Below are positions 9,313 through 18,708 of a stretch of DNA of 40,239 nt, one piece after another. The translations under genes were made by a program, and so were the position numbers. Under the pieces are notes generated by a model. It was not told the origin of the DNA. It searched no databases and worked only from the letters and a program-made list of their open reading frames with translations. The stretch is taken from assembly GCA_913053235.1 (NCBI GenBank), contig CAJXFT010000011.1, positions 1-40,239 on the forward strand, in the 5' to 3' direction. Each line of letters opens with the position of its first letter. Position 1 is the stretch's first letter. This DNA is from an uncultured Alphaproteobacteria bacterium (GTDB taxonomy: Bacteria; Pseudomonadota; Alphaproteobacteria; UBA828).

Positions 9313-10620
9313 TTAAGCGAGCCGGGCGAGAGCCGATTCAGAGGATACTTCCTCGCGCGCGGCGCCGCGCCGTCCGATCTCCACCGTGCCCGCCTTGACG
9401 CCGCGCGGCCCGACCGCGACCTGCCACGGCAAGCCGATCAAATCCATTTCGGCAAATTTCACGCCGGCGCGTTCGTCGCGCTCGTCATAGAGCGTCTCCA
9501 CGCCGGCATTGTTCAAGCTCGCATAGATATTCTCGCATACCGCATCGCACGGGCCGTCGCCGCTTCTGAGATTGATAAGACCGACCTTGAAGGGCGCCAC
9601 GCTTTCCGGCCAGACGATGCCGTTATCGTCGTGGCTCGCTTCGATGATGGCGCCGGCAAGGCGTGACACGCCGATGCCGTAGGAGCCCATTTCCACCGCC
9701 ACATCCCGGCCCTGGCCGTCGCTCACGGTGGCCCCCATGGCGGTAGAATATTTGGTTCCGAAATAGAAGATATGACCGACCTCGATGCCGCGCCCGGTAT
9801 AAAGCCTGCTCTCATCGATGGGGCAATTATCGGCATCGTATTTGTCGTCCGTGGCGGCGTAAAGCTCCGTCCAGCGGTCGACGATGGGCTGCAAATCATC
9901 GTCGAAATCTATTTCGAGCGACAGCGGATCGGTATAGAGCCAGGTCGGATCGCAATAGACGGCGCTTTCCCCGGTGTCGGCGAGGACGATGAATTCATGG
10001 CTCATATCGCCGCCGATGGCGCCGCTATCGGCCTGCATGGGGATCGGCGTCAATCCCATGCGGGCAAAGCAGCGCAAATAAGAGACGAACATCTTGTTAT
10101 AGGATCGGCGCGCCGAATCCTTGTCGATATCGAAGGAATAATTATCCTTCATGAAGAATTCGCGCCCGCGCATGACGCCAAAGCGCGGGCGCACCTCGTC
10201 GCGAAATTTCCAATGTATCTGATAAAGATTTTGCGGCAGGTCGCGATAGCTCTTGACGCTGTTGCGGAAGATATCGGTGACGATTTCCTCATGCGTCGGG
10301 CCGTAGAGAAGGCCGCGTTCATGGCGGTCGGTAATGCGCAGCATTTCCTTGCCGTAATCGTCATAGCGCCCGCTTTCGCGCCACAGTTCCGCCGGCTGGA
10401 TCGTCGGCATGAGAATTTCCTGGGCGCCGGTGGCGTCCATTTCCTCGCGCACGATCTGTTCGATCTTTTTCAGCACCCGGTAGCCGAGCGGCAGCCAGCT
10501 ATAGATGCCCGCCGCCGTCTGGCGCACCATGCCGGCGCGCAGCATCAGGCAGTGCGAGGGTATTTGCGCCTCGGCCGGGTTTTCTTTCATCGTCGGCATG
10601 AAGAATTTTGATCGCCGCAT
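9313..10620 (-). CDS. proS: Prolyl-tRNA synthetase, short alphaproteobacterial form
   Basis: ProRS charges tRNA-Pro with proline. The start at 10620 ([20 protein letters not shown]) matches the family N-terminus and has GCGAGAG upstream, giving 435 residues. The frame is open 19 codons further but that part does not resemble ProRS. Class II features are visible: motif 2 [20 protein letters not shown] (137-156), the TXE-type loop [28 protein letters not shown], and motif 3 near [16 protein letters not shown]. The C-terminal anticodon-binding domain begins about residue 340. The roughly 180-residue INS editing domain found between motifs 2 and 3 in Escherichia coli ProRS (572 residues) is absent. 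This is the usual alphaproteobacterial architecture, in which Ala-tRNA-Pro editing is done in trans. Confidence 0.97.
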   Translation of the reverse strand: MRRSKFFMPTMKENPAEAQIPSHCLMLRAGMVRQTAAGIYSWLPLGYRVLKKIEQIVREEMDATGAQEILMPTIQPAELWRESGRYDDYGKEMLRITDRHERGLLYGPTHEEIVTDIFRNSVKSYRDLPQNLYQIHWKFRDEVRPRFGVMRGREFFMKDNYSFDIDKDSARRSYNKMFVSYLRCFARMGLTPIPMQADSGAIGGDMSHEFIVLADTGESAVYCDPTWLYTDPLSLEIDFDDDLQPIVDRWTELYAATDDKYDADNCPIDESRLYTGRGIEVGHIFYFGTKYSTAMGATVSDGQGRDVAVEMGSYGIGVSRLAGAIIEASHDDNGIVWPESVAPFKVGLINLRSGDGPCDAVCENIYASLNNAGVETLYDERDERAGVKFAEMDLIGLPWQVAVGPRGVKAGTVEIGRRGAAREEVSSESALARLA

Positions 10621-10653
10621 GATTCTCTCGCTTCGCGCTGATTCGCTGTGCCG

Positions 10654-10680
10654 ACTATATGCCCAATGGTGCATCAAAGC
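10654..10680 (-). promoter_or_regulatory. Weak candidate promoter for proS-lolC-lolD
   Basis: Minus-strand TATAGT (10659-10654) is a good -10. The only -35-like TTGCGC lies upstream with a 19-nt spacer, just past the low end of a GCCCGC-ATTG-GCGGGC hairpin (10707-10692). Together they suggest a transcript boundary between the secreted-protein gene and proS. The 135-bp gap is the largest in this part of the cluster. Confidence 0.3.
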
Positions 10681-10755
10681 GCAATGTCGCAGCCCGCCAA
10701 TGCGGGCGCGAGGGGCGGCGATAATCTATCGAGAGGCCGGCTATTGAGCGGCTTG

Positions 10756-11190
10756 CTATTGGCCGGCGGCGTCCTGCTGCTCGGCGCATTCGGCGGCGAG
10801 CGCGTGAGATTGGCTGTCGCCGAGCGGCTCGCCGTTGAAATAGGCCTGGCCGTTCTTAACCGTCACCGTGCCGACGCCGATATCGGAAGCGCGAATGGAA
10901 TCCAGATTGTCGGCGGGGTCGATGTTTATGACATCCTGCAGCGGCACTTCGATGGGCAGCCAAAATTCGTGATCGGCGCCAAAATCGAGCTGTCCGGATG
11001 AATTGAGATCGGCCGGCGCGACGGCATTTCCATCGACATCGACGCCGGGCTTATAGGCGACGTCGTCGCTCGGCGTATAGGCCGTCATGGCCTGACAGTC
11101 GTTCGGCGATACGGTGATCGTCTGAGCGCCGAGGGAAGGCGCGTTCAGGGCGAGGCATGCGAAAGCGGCGGTCACAATTAGATATTTCAT
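10756..11190 (-). CDS. Small secreted or periplasmic protein of unknown function
   Basis: The product has 144 residues. Residues 1-22 look like a Sec signal peptide: Lys2, a hydrophobic core ILVTAAFACLALNA-like, and SLGA before the probable cleavage ahead of QTITVS. The mature part is about 120 residues and acidic, with CQAMTAY, DVAYKPGVDVDGNAVAPADL, FWLPIEVPLQDV and GQAYFNGEPLGD. Two cysteines remain (about residues 33 and 135), which could form a disulfide. From memory, the KPGVDVDGxxVAPADL stretch resembles small secreted proteins found in other alphaproteobacteria, but I know no function. The SD is weak. It lies between tag (36-bp gap) and proS (135-bp gap). Being a real gene is likely from codon use and the signal peptide. 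Confidence 0.75.
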   Translation of the reverse strand: MKYLIVTAAFACLALNAPSLGAQTITVSPNDCQAMTAYTPSDDVAYKPGVDVDGNAVAPADLNSSGQLDFGADHEFWLPIEVPLQDVINIDPADNLDSIRASDIGVGTVTVKNGQAYFNGEPLGDSQSHALAAECAEQQDAAGQ

Positions 11191-11226
11191 GGCGCCGGAG
11201 GTTAGCGCAAATAGCTTAAGGTTCGG

Positions 11227-11769
11227 TTATCGCGTTTGCATCCAGGGCGGGTTGAGGCCGGCGATGGTGGCGAATATTGGGCATTCCTTGCGGTGCGCGC
11301 CCGGCAAATATCCGGTACTGACGAGGAATTCGCGCACGATCTCGGGCCCGGTGAATTTGAAATTGGCGCGAAACAGCTTCACCCAATCTCCCAGCTCGGC
11401 CGGGTGATAGGCGTCCAGCCAGGCCTTGAACGAGCCCTCGCCAGCAGCGATTTCGAGCAGGCGGCGGGCATTTTCGATCGCCGCGTTAACCTTGAGGCGG
11501 TTGCGGATGATTCCGGCGTCGGCGAGCAGGCGGGCGCGCTGATCGTCATCATAGGCGGCGACGGCGGCGATGCTGAAACCGTCATAGGCGGCGCTGAAAT
11601 TATCCTTCTTCTTCAGGATCGTCGCCCATGACAGGCCGGCCTGATTGATCTCGAGCACGAGGCGCGCGAACAATGCGTCATCATCATCGATGGGAAAGCC
11701 GTATTCCCGGTCATGATAGGGGCCATGCAGCGCATCGCCGATGGCGGCTTCGCAATAATGCCGCGCCAC
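11227..11769 (-). CDS. tag: DNA-3-methyladenine glycosylase I
   Basis: Tag removes 3-methyladenine from alkylated DNA, starting base-excision repair. The 180-residue product keeps the family plan: an N-terminal Cys (C6) and His (H19, in YHDREYGFP) with H159 and C163 (HRKEC) match the zinc-binding Cys/His/His/Cys set of Escherichia coli Tag. The glutamate of LVLEINQAGLSW (E40) is at the catalytic or base-recognition position. ILKKKDNFSAAYDGF and IIRNRLKVNAAIENAR are strongly family-like. The N-terminal CRWxxG-type segment is diverged (YCEAAIG). The start at 11769 is 4 bp after the DUF1467 stop, so it reads as part of the same operon. tag is not a usual member of this conserved block and may be an insertion here. 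Confidence 0.93.
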   Translation of the reverse strand: MARHYCEAAIGDALHGPYHDREYGFPIDDDDALFARLVLEINQAGLSWATILKKKDNFSAAYDGFSIAAVAAYDDDQRARLLADAGIIRNRLKVNAAIENARRLLEIAAGEGSFKAWLDAYHPAELGDWVKLFRANFKFTGPEIVREFLVSTGYLPGAHRKECPIFATIAGLNPPWMQTR

Positions 11770-11773
11770 AATC

Positions 11774-12007
11774 TCACTCCCTCAAGTCGACCCAGTCGGA
11801 CAGAATAACGACGGTGATGATGGCCGTCAGCACGCAGGCGATGGCGGTGGCGATCGCCGCCTTGATGAGCAGGCGCGGCCTGACGGGCGCGCTCGATGCA
11901 TGGCCCGGCTCGGATTTATCGGGCGCCCTGTTGCCGAAGGGAAGCGTCAGGAACCAGCCGAGCCACCAGGCGATAACAAAAATCAGCGCTATGCTGAATA
12001 CGCTCAT
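11774..12007 (-). CDS. DUF1467 family small membrane protein
   Basis: The product has 77 residues and two predicted membrane helices: about 4-24 (FSIALIFVIAWWLGWFLTLP) and about 48-69 (LIKAAIATAIACVLTAIITV). The pattern WWLGWFLTLPFGNR, then a short polar loop, then RPRLLIKAAIATAIA matches DUF1467, a small alphaproteobacterial inner-membrane family usually found between mce and proS. It lies 9 bp downstream of mce and 4 bp upstream of tag. Its function is unknown, and the conserved location is the main evidence for the family call. Confidence 0.85.
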   Translation of the reverse strand: MSVFSIALIFVIAWWLGWFLTLPFGNRAPDKSEPGHASSAPVRPRLLIKAAIATAIACVLTAIITVVILSDWVDLRE

Positions 12008-12016
12008 ATGAGGGCT

Positions 12017-12421
12017 CTAGGCTTGCTCGAGTTCTATCAATGTGCCGCAAAAATCCTTGGGGTGTAAAAACAGGACGGGCTTGCCATGGGCGCCGCCGCG
12101 CGGCTCGCCGTCACCCAGAACACGGGCGCCGCCGCCGACCAGGCGGTCGCGGGCGGCGGCGATATCCGCCACTTCGTAACAGATGTGATGAACGCCACCC
12201 TGGGGATTTTTGTCGAGAAATCCGCGAATCGGAGAATCCTCGCCAAGCGGATGCAAAAGCTCGATTTTCGTATTCGGCAATTCGACAAACACCACCGTCA
12301 CGCCATGCTCCGGCAGCTCCTGCTCGGCCGAGACCGCCGCCCCCATCATGTCGCCATAGAGCCTTCGCGCCGCCGGCAAATCCGGCACGGCGATGGCCAC
12401 ATGGTTCAAACGCCCGATCAT
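12017..12421 (-). CDS. mce: Methylmalonyl-CoA epimerase
   Basis: This vicinal-oxygen-chelate (glyoxalase fold) enzyme interconverts the (2S) and (2R) isomers of methylmalonyl-CoA in propionyl-CoA assimilation, feeding methylmalonyl-CoA mutase. The 134-residue product is the normal size. Metal-binding positions are visible: H7 in LNHVAIAVPDL, H78 in GGVHHICYEV and E130 in GTLIELEQ; NTKIELLHPLGEDSPIRGFL is the conserved middle segment. FLHPKDFCGTLIEL is a typical C-terminus. AGGGGA precedes the ATG. It lies 39 bp after rnj and 9 bp before the DUF1467 gene, its usual alphaproteobacterial setting. No mutase or propionyl-CoA carboxylase gene is in the window. Confidence 0.95.
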   Translation of the reverse strand: MIGRLNHVAIAVPDLPAARRLYGDMMGAAVSAEQELPEHGVTVVFVELPNTKIELLHPLGEDSPIRGFLDKNPQGGVHHICYEVADIAAARDRLVGGGARVLGDGEPRGGAHGKPVLFLHPKDFCGTLIELEQA

Positions 12422-12460
12422 GTTCCCCTGCCCTGTCCTGCCCCGCGCTTGCGCCCCATC

Positions 12461-14134
12461 CTATACCCGAACGAGCTGCACTTCGATGACCGGGCGCTTT
12501 TCATAAAGTGCGGTCAGGGTGCGGCGCACCGCCAGGCGCCCGGCCTCGCGCAGCTTGTCGTCATCATTTTCCAGCTTGTCGGAATCAAGCGCCTTCCGAA
12601 CCGCCTCCACCAGGCCCTGCACCACCACTTCCTCTTCTTCCGCATCGACGATGCCGTGCCCGCGTATGGCCGGCGGCGCGATCAACCAGCCTTCCTTGTC
12701 GACGACCAGGGAAACGAACACCGCGCCATTTTGCATCAATCGGCGGCGCGCGCCGAACGAAGTATGATCCGGCGCGATCAGGCGCGATCCGTCGACCGCA
12801 AGGCGGCCGGAAAAAACAGAGCCGATAACTTCCGCCGGCCCGGGCGCCAGACGCAATATCTCGCCGTCAACTATCACCCGGCAATCCGGAGTGCCGAGAG
12901 AGCGCGCCAATTCCGCGTGCGCCCTTATGTGGCGCGCCTCGCCATGCACCGGAACCGCGATTTTAGGCTTCACCCAGCCATACATTCGCTTCAGTTCGTC
13001 GCGCCTGGGATGCCCCGAGACATGGATGTCGTCGTAAACCTCTTCGTCGATCACTTCGATACCGCGCGCCGAGAGTTGGCCGTGCAAGCGGCCGATCGGC
13101 GCCTCGTTGCCGGGGATGATCTTGGACGTGAATATCACGCAGTCGCCCGAGGAAAGATGAATGCGCGGGTGATTCTGGGCGGCAATTTTCGCCATCGCCG
13201 CGCGCGGCTCGCCCTGGCATCCCGTGCACAGGTAAACGCACTGCTCCGGGTGCAATTGGGCGCCTTCTTTGTCGCTGAGGAGACGCATGTCGGGATCGAG
13301 ATATCCGCTCGCCTGCGCCGCCCTGACGTAGCGCCACAGCGAGCGCCCCACCAACACCAATTCGCGGTCGTTTATTCGCGCCGCCTCCGCCACGCTTTGC
13401 AGGCGGGCGATATTGGAAGCGAACTGGGTCACCGCGACGCCCTGCTCGCGGGCCGAGATCAGCTCGATCAATTTCTTTCTGACCGTCGCCTCGGAACCGC
13501 TCTCGCCTTCGGACATGGCGTTGGTCGAATCGCACACCAGCGCCAGCACGCCTTCATCGCCGATTTTTCTGAACGCGCTTTCATCGCTGACCTCGCCGAC
13601 CAAGGGCTCCGGGTCGAGCTTCCAGTCGCCGCTGTGCAACACGGTGCCATCGGGCGTGCGCAGGATGAGCGAATTGGCCTCCGGAATGGAATGCGTCACC
13701 GATACATATTGCACCGCGAAGGGGCCGAGCTCGAATTTTGCGGAGCGCGGTATTTCCACAAGCGGGACTTTCTTGAGCAAACCGGCCTCGCGCAGCTTTT
13801 CCTTCAGGATGGCGGCGGCGAAGGGCATGGCGTAGACCGGGCATTGCAATTGCGGCCACAGATAGGCGACCGCGCCCAAATGGTCCTCATGCCCGTGCGT
13901 CAGCAGAATGGCGAGCAGGTCATCGCGCCGCTCCCTGATAAAGGAGATATCCGGCACCAGGATATCGACGCCCGGCAGCGAATCATTGGCGAAGGATATG
14001 CCGAGATCGACCATCAGCCATTTGCCGCGGCAGGCATAGAGGTTGAGATTCATGCCGATCTCTCCGGTTCCGCCGAGCGGCAAAAAGTGGAGAGCCTGGG
14101 AATCGATCGGCGGCGGCGCGCCGAGGTCGTTCAT
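12461..14134 (-). CDS. rnj: Ribonuclease J
   Basis: RNase J is a metallo-beta-lactamase/beta-CASP ribonuclease with 5'-3' exonuclease and endonuclease activity, used in RNA maturation and decay. I chose the ATG at 14134 (MNDLGAPPPIDSQALHFLPL), which overlaps the coaX stop by 4 bp (ATGA), giving 557 residues. Landmarks are FLPLGGTGEIGMNLNLY, the zinc motif HGHEDH (80-85), THSIPEANS, HSGDWKLDPEP, CDSTNAMSEG, the beta-CASP segment TQFASNIARLQSVAEAA, and HVSGHPRRDELK followed by PVHGEARH. The family's C-terminal domain is present. Coupling with birA, coaX and mce is typical of alphaproteobacteria. Confidence 0.96.
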   Translation of the reverse strand: MNDLGAPPPIDSQALHFLPLGGTGEIGMNLNLYACRGKWLMVDLGISFANDSLPGVDILVPDISFIRERRDDLLAILLTHGHEDHLGAVAYLWPQLQCPVYAMPFAAAILKEKLREAGLLKKVPLVEIPRSAKFELGPFAVQYVSVTHSIPEANSLILRTPDGTVLHSGDWKLDPEPLVGEVSDESAFRKIGDEGVLALVCDSTNAMSEGESGSEATVRKKLIELISAREQGVAVTQFASNIARLQSVAEAARINDRELVLVGRSLWRYVRAAQASGYLDPDMRLLSDKEGAQLHPEQCVYLCTGCQGEPRAAMAKIAAQNHPRIHLSSGDCVIFTSKIIPGNEAPIGRLHGQLSARGIEVIDEEVYDDIHVSGHPRRDELKRMYGWVKPKIAVPVHGEARHIRAHAELARSLGTPDCRVIVDGEILRLAPGPAEVIGSVFSGRLAVDGSRLIAPDHTSFGARRRLMQNGAVFVSLVVDKEGWLIAPPAIRGHGIVDAEEEEVVVQGLVEAVRKALDSDKLENDDDKLREAGRLAVRRTLTALYEKRPVIEVQLVRV

Positions 14135-14910
14135 GAAGCGCCCGCGCGGTTGCGCTGAAAAATCTCTTGCAGGCCGCGAATGGTGAGGTCGGCGTCGGTC
14201 GTGTCGATGGCCGCCGTGCCGTCCGAGAACAGATCCGCCAGCCCGCCGGTGGCGACCACCGTCATGGCGCTGCCATATTCTTCTTTCATGCGCTGTACGA
14301 TGCCCTCGATCAAACCGATATAGCCCCAATAAATTCCCGACTGCATGGCCGGAACGGTGGATTTGGCGATGACGCTTGCAGGGCGGCTGACGGCGATTCT
14401 CGGCAGTTGCGCGGCCGCCTGATGCAATGATTCGAGCGACAGGTTGATACCCGGAGCGATGATTCCACCTTCATAGGAGCCGTCCTCGTTGATCGCGTCG
14501 AAAGTGGTCGCGGTGCCGAAATCGATAATGATCAGGGGACCGTCATAGCGATTTTGCGCGCCGACCGCATTGACCAGCCTGTCGGCGCCGACTTCGCCGG
14601 GCTGCGCGACATGTACGGTAATGCCGAGCTCGACGCCCGGCTCGCCGACCACCAGCGGGATACAATCGCAATATTGCCGGCACAGCATATTGAGGGCGCT
14701 CAAACATTGCGGAACCACGGTGGACAGCACCACATTGTCTATATCGTCGAGCGTCAACGCCTCGCGCGCCATGAGCTGGCTGAACCAAACGGCGTGCTCG
14801 TCGGCAGTGCGCTGGGCGTCCGTCGCCGCGCGCCACTGGCCGCGCGGGGAGGCGCCGTCGAATACCGCGAACACGGTATTGGTATTGCCGACATCGATGG
14901 CCAAAAGCAT
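14131..14910 (-). CDS. coaX: Type III pantothenate kinase
   Basis: CoaX phosphorylates pantothenate, the first step of coenzyme A synthesis, and is the form insensitive to CoA feedback. The 259-residue product begins MLLAIDVGNTNTVFAVFDG; DVGNTN (6-11) is the ASKHA phosphate-binding motif. Further motifs are GEVGADRLVNAVGA (the catalytic Asp region) and LIIIDFGTATTFDAI, plus GGIIAPGINLSLESLHQAAAQ and VVATGGLA. The start lies 3 bp after the birA stop, and the stop overlaps the rnj start, so birA-coaX-rnj are translationally coupled. Confidence 0.97.
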   Translation of the reverse strand: MLLAIDVGNTNTVFAVFDGASPRGQWRAATDAQRTADEHAVWFSQLMAREALTLDDIDNVVLSTVVPQCLSALNMLCRQYCDCIPLVVGEPGVELGITVHVAQPGEVGADRLVNAVGAQNRYDGPLIIIDFGTATTFDAINEDGSYEGGIIAPGINLSLESLHQAAAQLPRIAVSRPASVIAKSTVPAMQSGIYWGYIGLIEGIVQRMKEEYGSAMTVVATGGLADLFSDGTAAIDTTDADLTIRGLQEIFQRNRAGAS

Positions 14911-14913
14911 GGT

Positions 14914-15678
14914 TCAGCCGCCCTCCTCGAAAGTTACCTCGCCGGCGGCAAACAGCCGTTCCGCACATCCCTCGCCCTTGAGCCGCAGCGCCCCGCTATC
15001 ATCGATGCCGAGGAAACTGCCGCTATGGCTGGCGCCCTCCAGCTTGATGCACGCCGTCTGGCCGAGGCCATAGGCATGTTCGAGCCAGGCATTGCGGACG
15101 GCTGCAAAGCCGCCCGCGAGCCATTGTCCACGGCGCTCGGCGAAGGCGTGGGCGAGCCGCTCCAGGACCGATGACGTGGTCACCTCGCCGGCGCCTTCGG
15201 CGACAAGGCTGGTGGCCGCATGGCGGCCGCCGATATCGGGATGGTGGCGCAAATTTACGCCGACGCCAAGAACCAGCCAATCGACGATGCCATTTTCCGC
15301 CGTCGAAGATTCAAGAAGAATGCCGGAAATTTTTCGCCCCCCCACCAACAGGTCATTCGGCCATTTGCACTGAATGTCATCTTCGTCCGGCATATATGCG
15401 GACAACATATCGCGAACCGCCAAGGCGGCGACGAAAGTCAATTGCGCCGCTTGCAAGGGCGCGCAGGCAGGGCGAAGTACGAACGAGGCAAACAGATTGC
15501 CGCGCATCGAAACCCATTCCCGGCCGCGCCGCCCGCGCCCCGCGGTTTGGCCATGCGCCCATATCAGGGTGCCGTCCCGGGCGCCGGCGCCGGCCAGGCG
15601 TTTTGCCTCTTCGTTGGTGCTGTCGACCTCATCCATTTCGACCAGCCGGAAATCCTCCGGCAGGCGCGGCGCCGTCAT
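14914..15678 (-). CDS. birA: Biotin--[acetyl-CoA-carboxylase] ligase, no DNA-binding domain
   Basis: Biotin-protein ligase makes biotinyl-AMP and transfers biotin to carboxylase carrier proteins. I chose the ATG at 15678 (MTAPRLPEDFRLVEMDEVDS), with GCGAGG upstream, for 254 residues. Motifs are the STNEEAKR segment (20-27), the biotinyl-AMP loop GRGRRG (47-52), KWPNDLL (105-111) and GRKISGILLES with the conserved lysine at about 116. There is no N-terminal helix-turn-helix, so this is a group I ligase without repressor function. A C-terminal SH3-like domain is present. It starts 13 bp after nuoN on the same strand. Confidence 0.96.
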   Translation of the reverse strand: MTAPRLPEDFRLVEMDEVDSTNEEAKRLAGAGARDGTLIWAHGQTAGRGRRGREWVSMRGNLFASFVLRPACAPLQAAQLTFVAALAVRDMLSAYMPDEDDIQCKWPNDLLVGGRKISGILLESSTAENGIVDWLVLGVGVNLRHHPDIGGRHAATSLVAEGAGEVTTSSVLERLAHAFAERRGQWLAGGFAAVRNAWLEHAYGLGQTACIKLEGASHSGSFLGIDDSGALRLKGEGCAERLFAAGEVTFEEGG

Positions 15679-15691
15679 TGCAGCCTCGCGA

Positions 15692-17155
15692 TCAGGGAAA
15701 GAGCAGTGCCGCGGCGGCCTGCGCACCCTCCAGAACGGGCGTCGGATAGGCGAAAAAGAACAGCGTCACAACGCCCGTACCGACCAGAACAGAGGACAAT
15801 TCCATGCCGATCGGTTTGTCGAAACTCTCCACCGGCTTGTCGAAATACATCACCTTGACGATGCGGATATAGTAGTACGCACCCACGGCGCTGGTCAGCA
15901 CGCCGATGATGGCGAGCCCGTACATGCCCTCCTCGATGGCGGCAAGGAAGACATAGAGCTTGCCGAAGAAGCCGGCCATGGGAGGAATCCCGGCCATCGA
16001 GAACATGAAAATGGCGAGCGCCAGGGCGACCGGCGGATTGCTCTTCGACAGGCCGGCGAGATCCTCGATCTTCTCGACCATCTGGCCACGCCGGCGCATG
16101 GCGAGAATGCAGGCAAATGTGCCGAGCGACATGACCATATATATCGCCAGATAGATAAGCACGCCGCGCACGCCTTCCGGGGTTCCGGCGGCGAGCCCGA
16201 CCAGGGCATAGCCGATATGGCCGATCGAGCTGTAGGCGATAAGCCGTTTGATATTGCTCTGCCCGATGGCGGCGAATGCGCCGAGCGCCATGGAAGCAAT
16301 GGAAATGAAAACGATGATTTGATCCCATTGCACCAGTAATTCGTGGAACGGCCCGAGGAGAACGCGCAGCAGGAGCGCCATCGCCGCGATCTTGGGCGCC
16401 GCGGCAAAAAAGGCGGTGACCGGTGTCGGTGCGCCCTCGTAAACGTCCGGCGTCCACATATGGAACGGCACCGCCGACACCTTGAAGGCGAGCGCCGCGG
16501 TTATAAAGACCAGCCCGATCAATATGCCGATCGCCGTGGCGCTGTGCGTATCGCCGCCGCCATGGCCGATCGCCGCGGCAATCTCGTCAAAGCCGGTAAA
16601 GCCGGTAAAGCCATAGACCATCGAACAGCCATATAGCAGCAACCCGGAGGACAGCGCGCCGAGGACAAAATATTTCAGGCCGGCCTCGCTCGAACGCAGC
16701 GATTCACGCCGGAACGCGGCGACGATATAAAGCGAGAGACTCTGCAATTCGAGGCCGACATAAAGCGCGATAAGATCGTTTGCCGAAATCATCAGCAACA
16801 TGCCAAGCGTCGCGAACAGAATCAGCACCGGGAATTCGAAGCGGTTCATATTCTCGCGCTTCACGAATCCCATGCCCATGATCAGGGTCACGGCGGCGCC
16901 GATCAGCACCAGGCATTTCATGAATATGGAGAAGCTGTCGCTCACGAACATGCCGAAAAATGTCGTGCTGTAACTGTGCGAACCGGCCAGCACCATGATG
17001 AACGCGGCGCTCATCGCCGCGACGCACAACCAGGTGAGCAGTTTCGTCGATCGGTTGCCGGCGAAAACGCCGATCATGAGAAAAATGAGGGATATCGCCG
17101 CCAGGAAGATTTCCGGCAGCGCGGTCAAATAATCGGGTGCAGTGAATTCGGCCAT
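15692..17155 (-). CDS. nuoN: NADH-quinone oxidoreductase subunit N
   Basis: NuoN is an antiporter-like membrane subunit of complex I that takes part in proton pumping. The 487-residue product is almost entirely hydrophobic, with about 14 predicted helices. It shows [20 protein letters not shown] (the conserved TM5 glutamate region), [41 protein letters not shown] with the TM7-8 lysine and histidine, and [19 protein letters not shown]. It starts 7 bp after nuoM and is the last nuo gene. birA follows in the same direction with only 13 bp between, so read-through is likely. Confidence 0.97.
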   Translation of the reverse strand: MAEFTAPDYLTALPEIFLAAISLIFLMIGVFAGNRSTKLLTWLCVAAMSAAFIMVLAGSHSYSTTFFGMFVSDSFSIFMKCLVLIGAAVTLIMGMGFVKRENMNRFEFPVLILFATLGMLLMISANDLIALYVGLELQSLSLYIVAAFRRESLRSSEAGLKYFVLGALSSGLLLYGCSMVYGFTGFTGFDEIAAAIGHGGGDTHSATAIGILIGLVFITAALAFKVSAVPFHMWTPDVYEGAPTPVTAFFAAAPKIAAMALLLRVLLGPFHELLVQWDQIIVFISIASMALGAFAAIGQSNIKRLIAYSSIGHIGYALVGLAAGTPEGVRGVLIYLAIYMVMSLGTFACILAMRRRGQMVEKIEDLAGLSKSNPPVALALAIFMFSMAGIPPMAGFFGKLYVFLAAIEEGMYGLAIIGVLTSAVGAYYYIRIVKVMYFDKPVESFDKPIGMELSSVLVGTGVVTLFFFAYPTPVLEGAQAAAALLFP

Positions 17156-17162
17156 GGCGTTC

Positions 17163-18704
17163 CTACCTCAGCACCTTGGCCAGCGCGTCGGGCACGAGAT
17201 CGGCAACCACCTCCGCGCCACCCATGCGAGCCATCTCGGTCTGCGCGATTAAATTCTCCACCGAGACATGCAGGACATCCAAAAACGGCTTGGGATAAAT
17301 GCCCATGAACAATGCCAGCACGACGAGCGGCGCGAAAAAGCCGATTTCACGCATATTCAAATCCTTGATCGACTTCAGATTTTCCTTGGTGAGCTCGCCG
17401 AATATCACACGGCGATAGAGCCACAGCATGTAGGCCGCGCCGAGGATGACGCCGGTCAACCCCAACATTGCGACCCATGTATTGACCTGGAAGACGCCGA
17501 CGAAAATGAGAAATTCGCCGACGAAACCGCTCGTCGCCGGAAGTCCGATCGAGGCCAGCATGATGACCATGAAGACGAAGGCGTATACCGGCATGCGGTG
17601 TACCAGCCCGCCGTAAGCAGCGATTTCGCGCGAATGCATGCGGTCATAGATGACGCCGACGATCAGGAACAAAGCGGCGGAGAGCACACCATGGCTGAGC
17701 ATTTGGAATATGCCGCCCTCGATGCCCTGACCGGTGAAAGTGAACAGGCCGATGGTCACGATTCCCATATGAGCGACCGAGGAATATGCGATCAGCTTCT
17801 TCATATCCTGCTGCATGAGAGCGACCAGGGAGGTGTAGATCACCGCCACCACGGAGAGCGCGAAGATGAAGGGCATGAAGAATTCGCTGGCGTCGGGGAA
17901 CATCGGCAGCGAGAAGCGCAGGAAGCCGTAGCCGCCCATCTTTAGCAAAATTCCGGCCAGGATCACCGAGCCCGCGGTCGGCGCCTCGACATGGGCATCG
18001 GGCAGCCAGGTATGGAACGGCCACATCGGCAGCTTGACGGCGAAGGACGCAAACAAGGCGAGCCACAGCCAGGTTTGCATCGCCGGCGTCCACACATGGC
18101 TCATCAGGGCCGGGATATCGGTGGTGCCGGTCTGGAAATACATGAACAGAATGGCGAGCAGGAAAAGTACCGAACCGACCAAGGTATAGAGGAAAAACTT
18201 ATACGCCGAATAGACCCGTCGGGCGCCGCCCCAGATGCCGATGATCAGGAACATCGGGATGAGCTGACCCTCGAAGAAGATGTAGAACATCATCAGGTCG
18301 AGAGAGCAGAACACACCGACCATGAAGGTTTCCAAAACCAGAAACGCGATCATGTATTCGCGCACGCGGGTCTGCACGGCCTGCCAGCAGGAAATGATGC
18401 AGATCGGCACCAGGAAGGTGGTCAACAGGAGGAAGAACACCGAGATGCCGTCGATGCCGAGATGGTAGCCGATGCCGAATTCAGGCAGCCAGGGCGTAAA
18501 TTCCTCGAACTGGAATTCGGCCGTCGTGGTATCGAAGCCGGCGATCAGCAACAGCGAAATGGCGAAGGTCGCGACCGTCGTCCACAACGCCACATGACGG
18601 GAATTGCGCGCCACCGTCGCCTCGTTGCCGCGGATCAGCAGAATGAACGCGGCGCCGAGCAGCGGCAGGAAGGTGACGGTCGAAAGAATTGGCCAATCGG
18701 TCAT
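17163..18704 (-). CDS. nuoM: NADH-quinone oxidoreductase subunit M
   Basis: NuoM is the second antiporter-like subunit of complex I, 513 residues and highly hydrophobic. Diagnostic segments are [40 protein letters not shown] with the conserved TM5 glutamate, [20 protein letters not shown] with the channel lysine and histidine, and [19 protein letters not shown]. The [18 protein letters not shown] segment follows. It lies 4 bp after nuoL and 7 bp before nuoN, consistent with one polycistronic transcript. Length and motifs are normal. Confidence 0.97.
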   Translation of the reverse strand: MTDWPILSTVTFLPLLGAAFILLIRGNEATVARNSRHVALWTTVATFAISLLLIAGFDTTTAEFQFEEFTPWLPEFGIGYHLGIDGISVFFLLLTTFLVPICIISCWQAVQTRVREYMIAFLVLETFMVGVFCSLDLMMFYIFFEGQLIPMFLIIGIWGGARRVYSAYKFFLYTLVGSVLFLLAILFMYFQTGTTDIPALMSHVWTPAMQTWLWLALFASFAVKLPMWPFHTWLPDAHVEAPTAGSVILAGILLKMGGYGFLRFSLPMFPDASEFFMPFIFALSVVAVIYTSLVALMQQDMKKLIAYSSVAHMGIVTIGLFTFTGQGIEGGIFQMLSHGVLSAALFLIVGVIYDRMHSREIAAYGGLVHRMPVYAFVFMVIMLASIGLPATSGFVGEFLIFVGVFQVNTWVAMLGLTGVILGAAYMLWLYRRVIFGELTKENLKSIKDLNMREIGFFAPLVVLALFMGIYPKPFLDVLHVSVENLIAQTEMARMGGAEVVADLVPDALAKVLR

Positions 18705-18708
18705 GTCA

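Noticed and set aside
9313-10620. Missing editing domain in ProRS as an anomaly
   Set aside because: The short form without the INS domain is the established alphaproteobacterial type, so it is ordinary and not a deletion.
12086-14158. A very long open frame on the plus strand opposite rnj
   Set aside because: It lies entirely antisense to a clear RNase J gene, has no recognisable domain or SD, and its Arg/His/Gln-rich composition is what GC-rich codon bias produces on the opposite strand. Similar long frames opposite dnaE (4214-5701) and nuoG (23447-25282) were rejected for the same reason.
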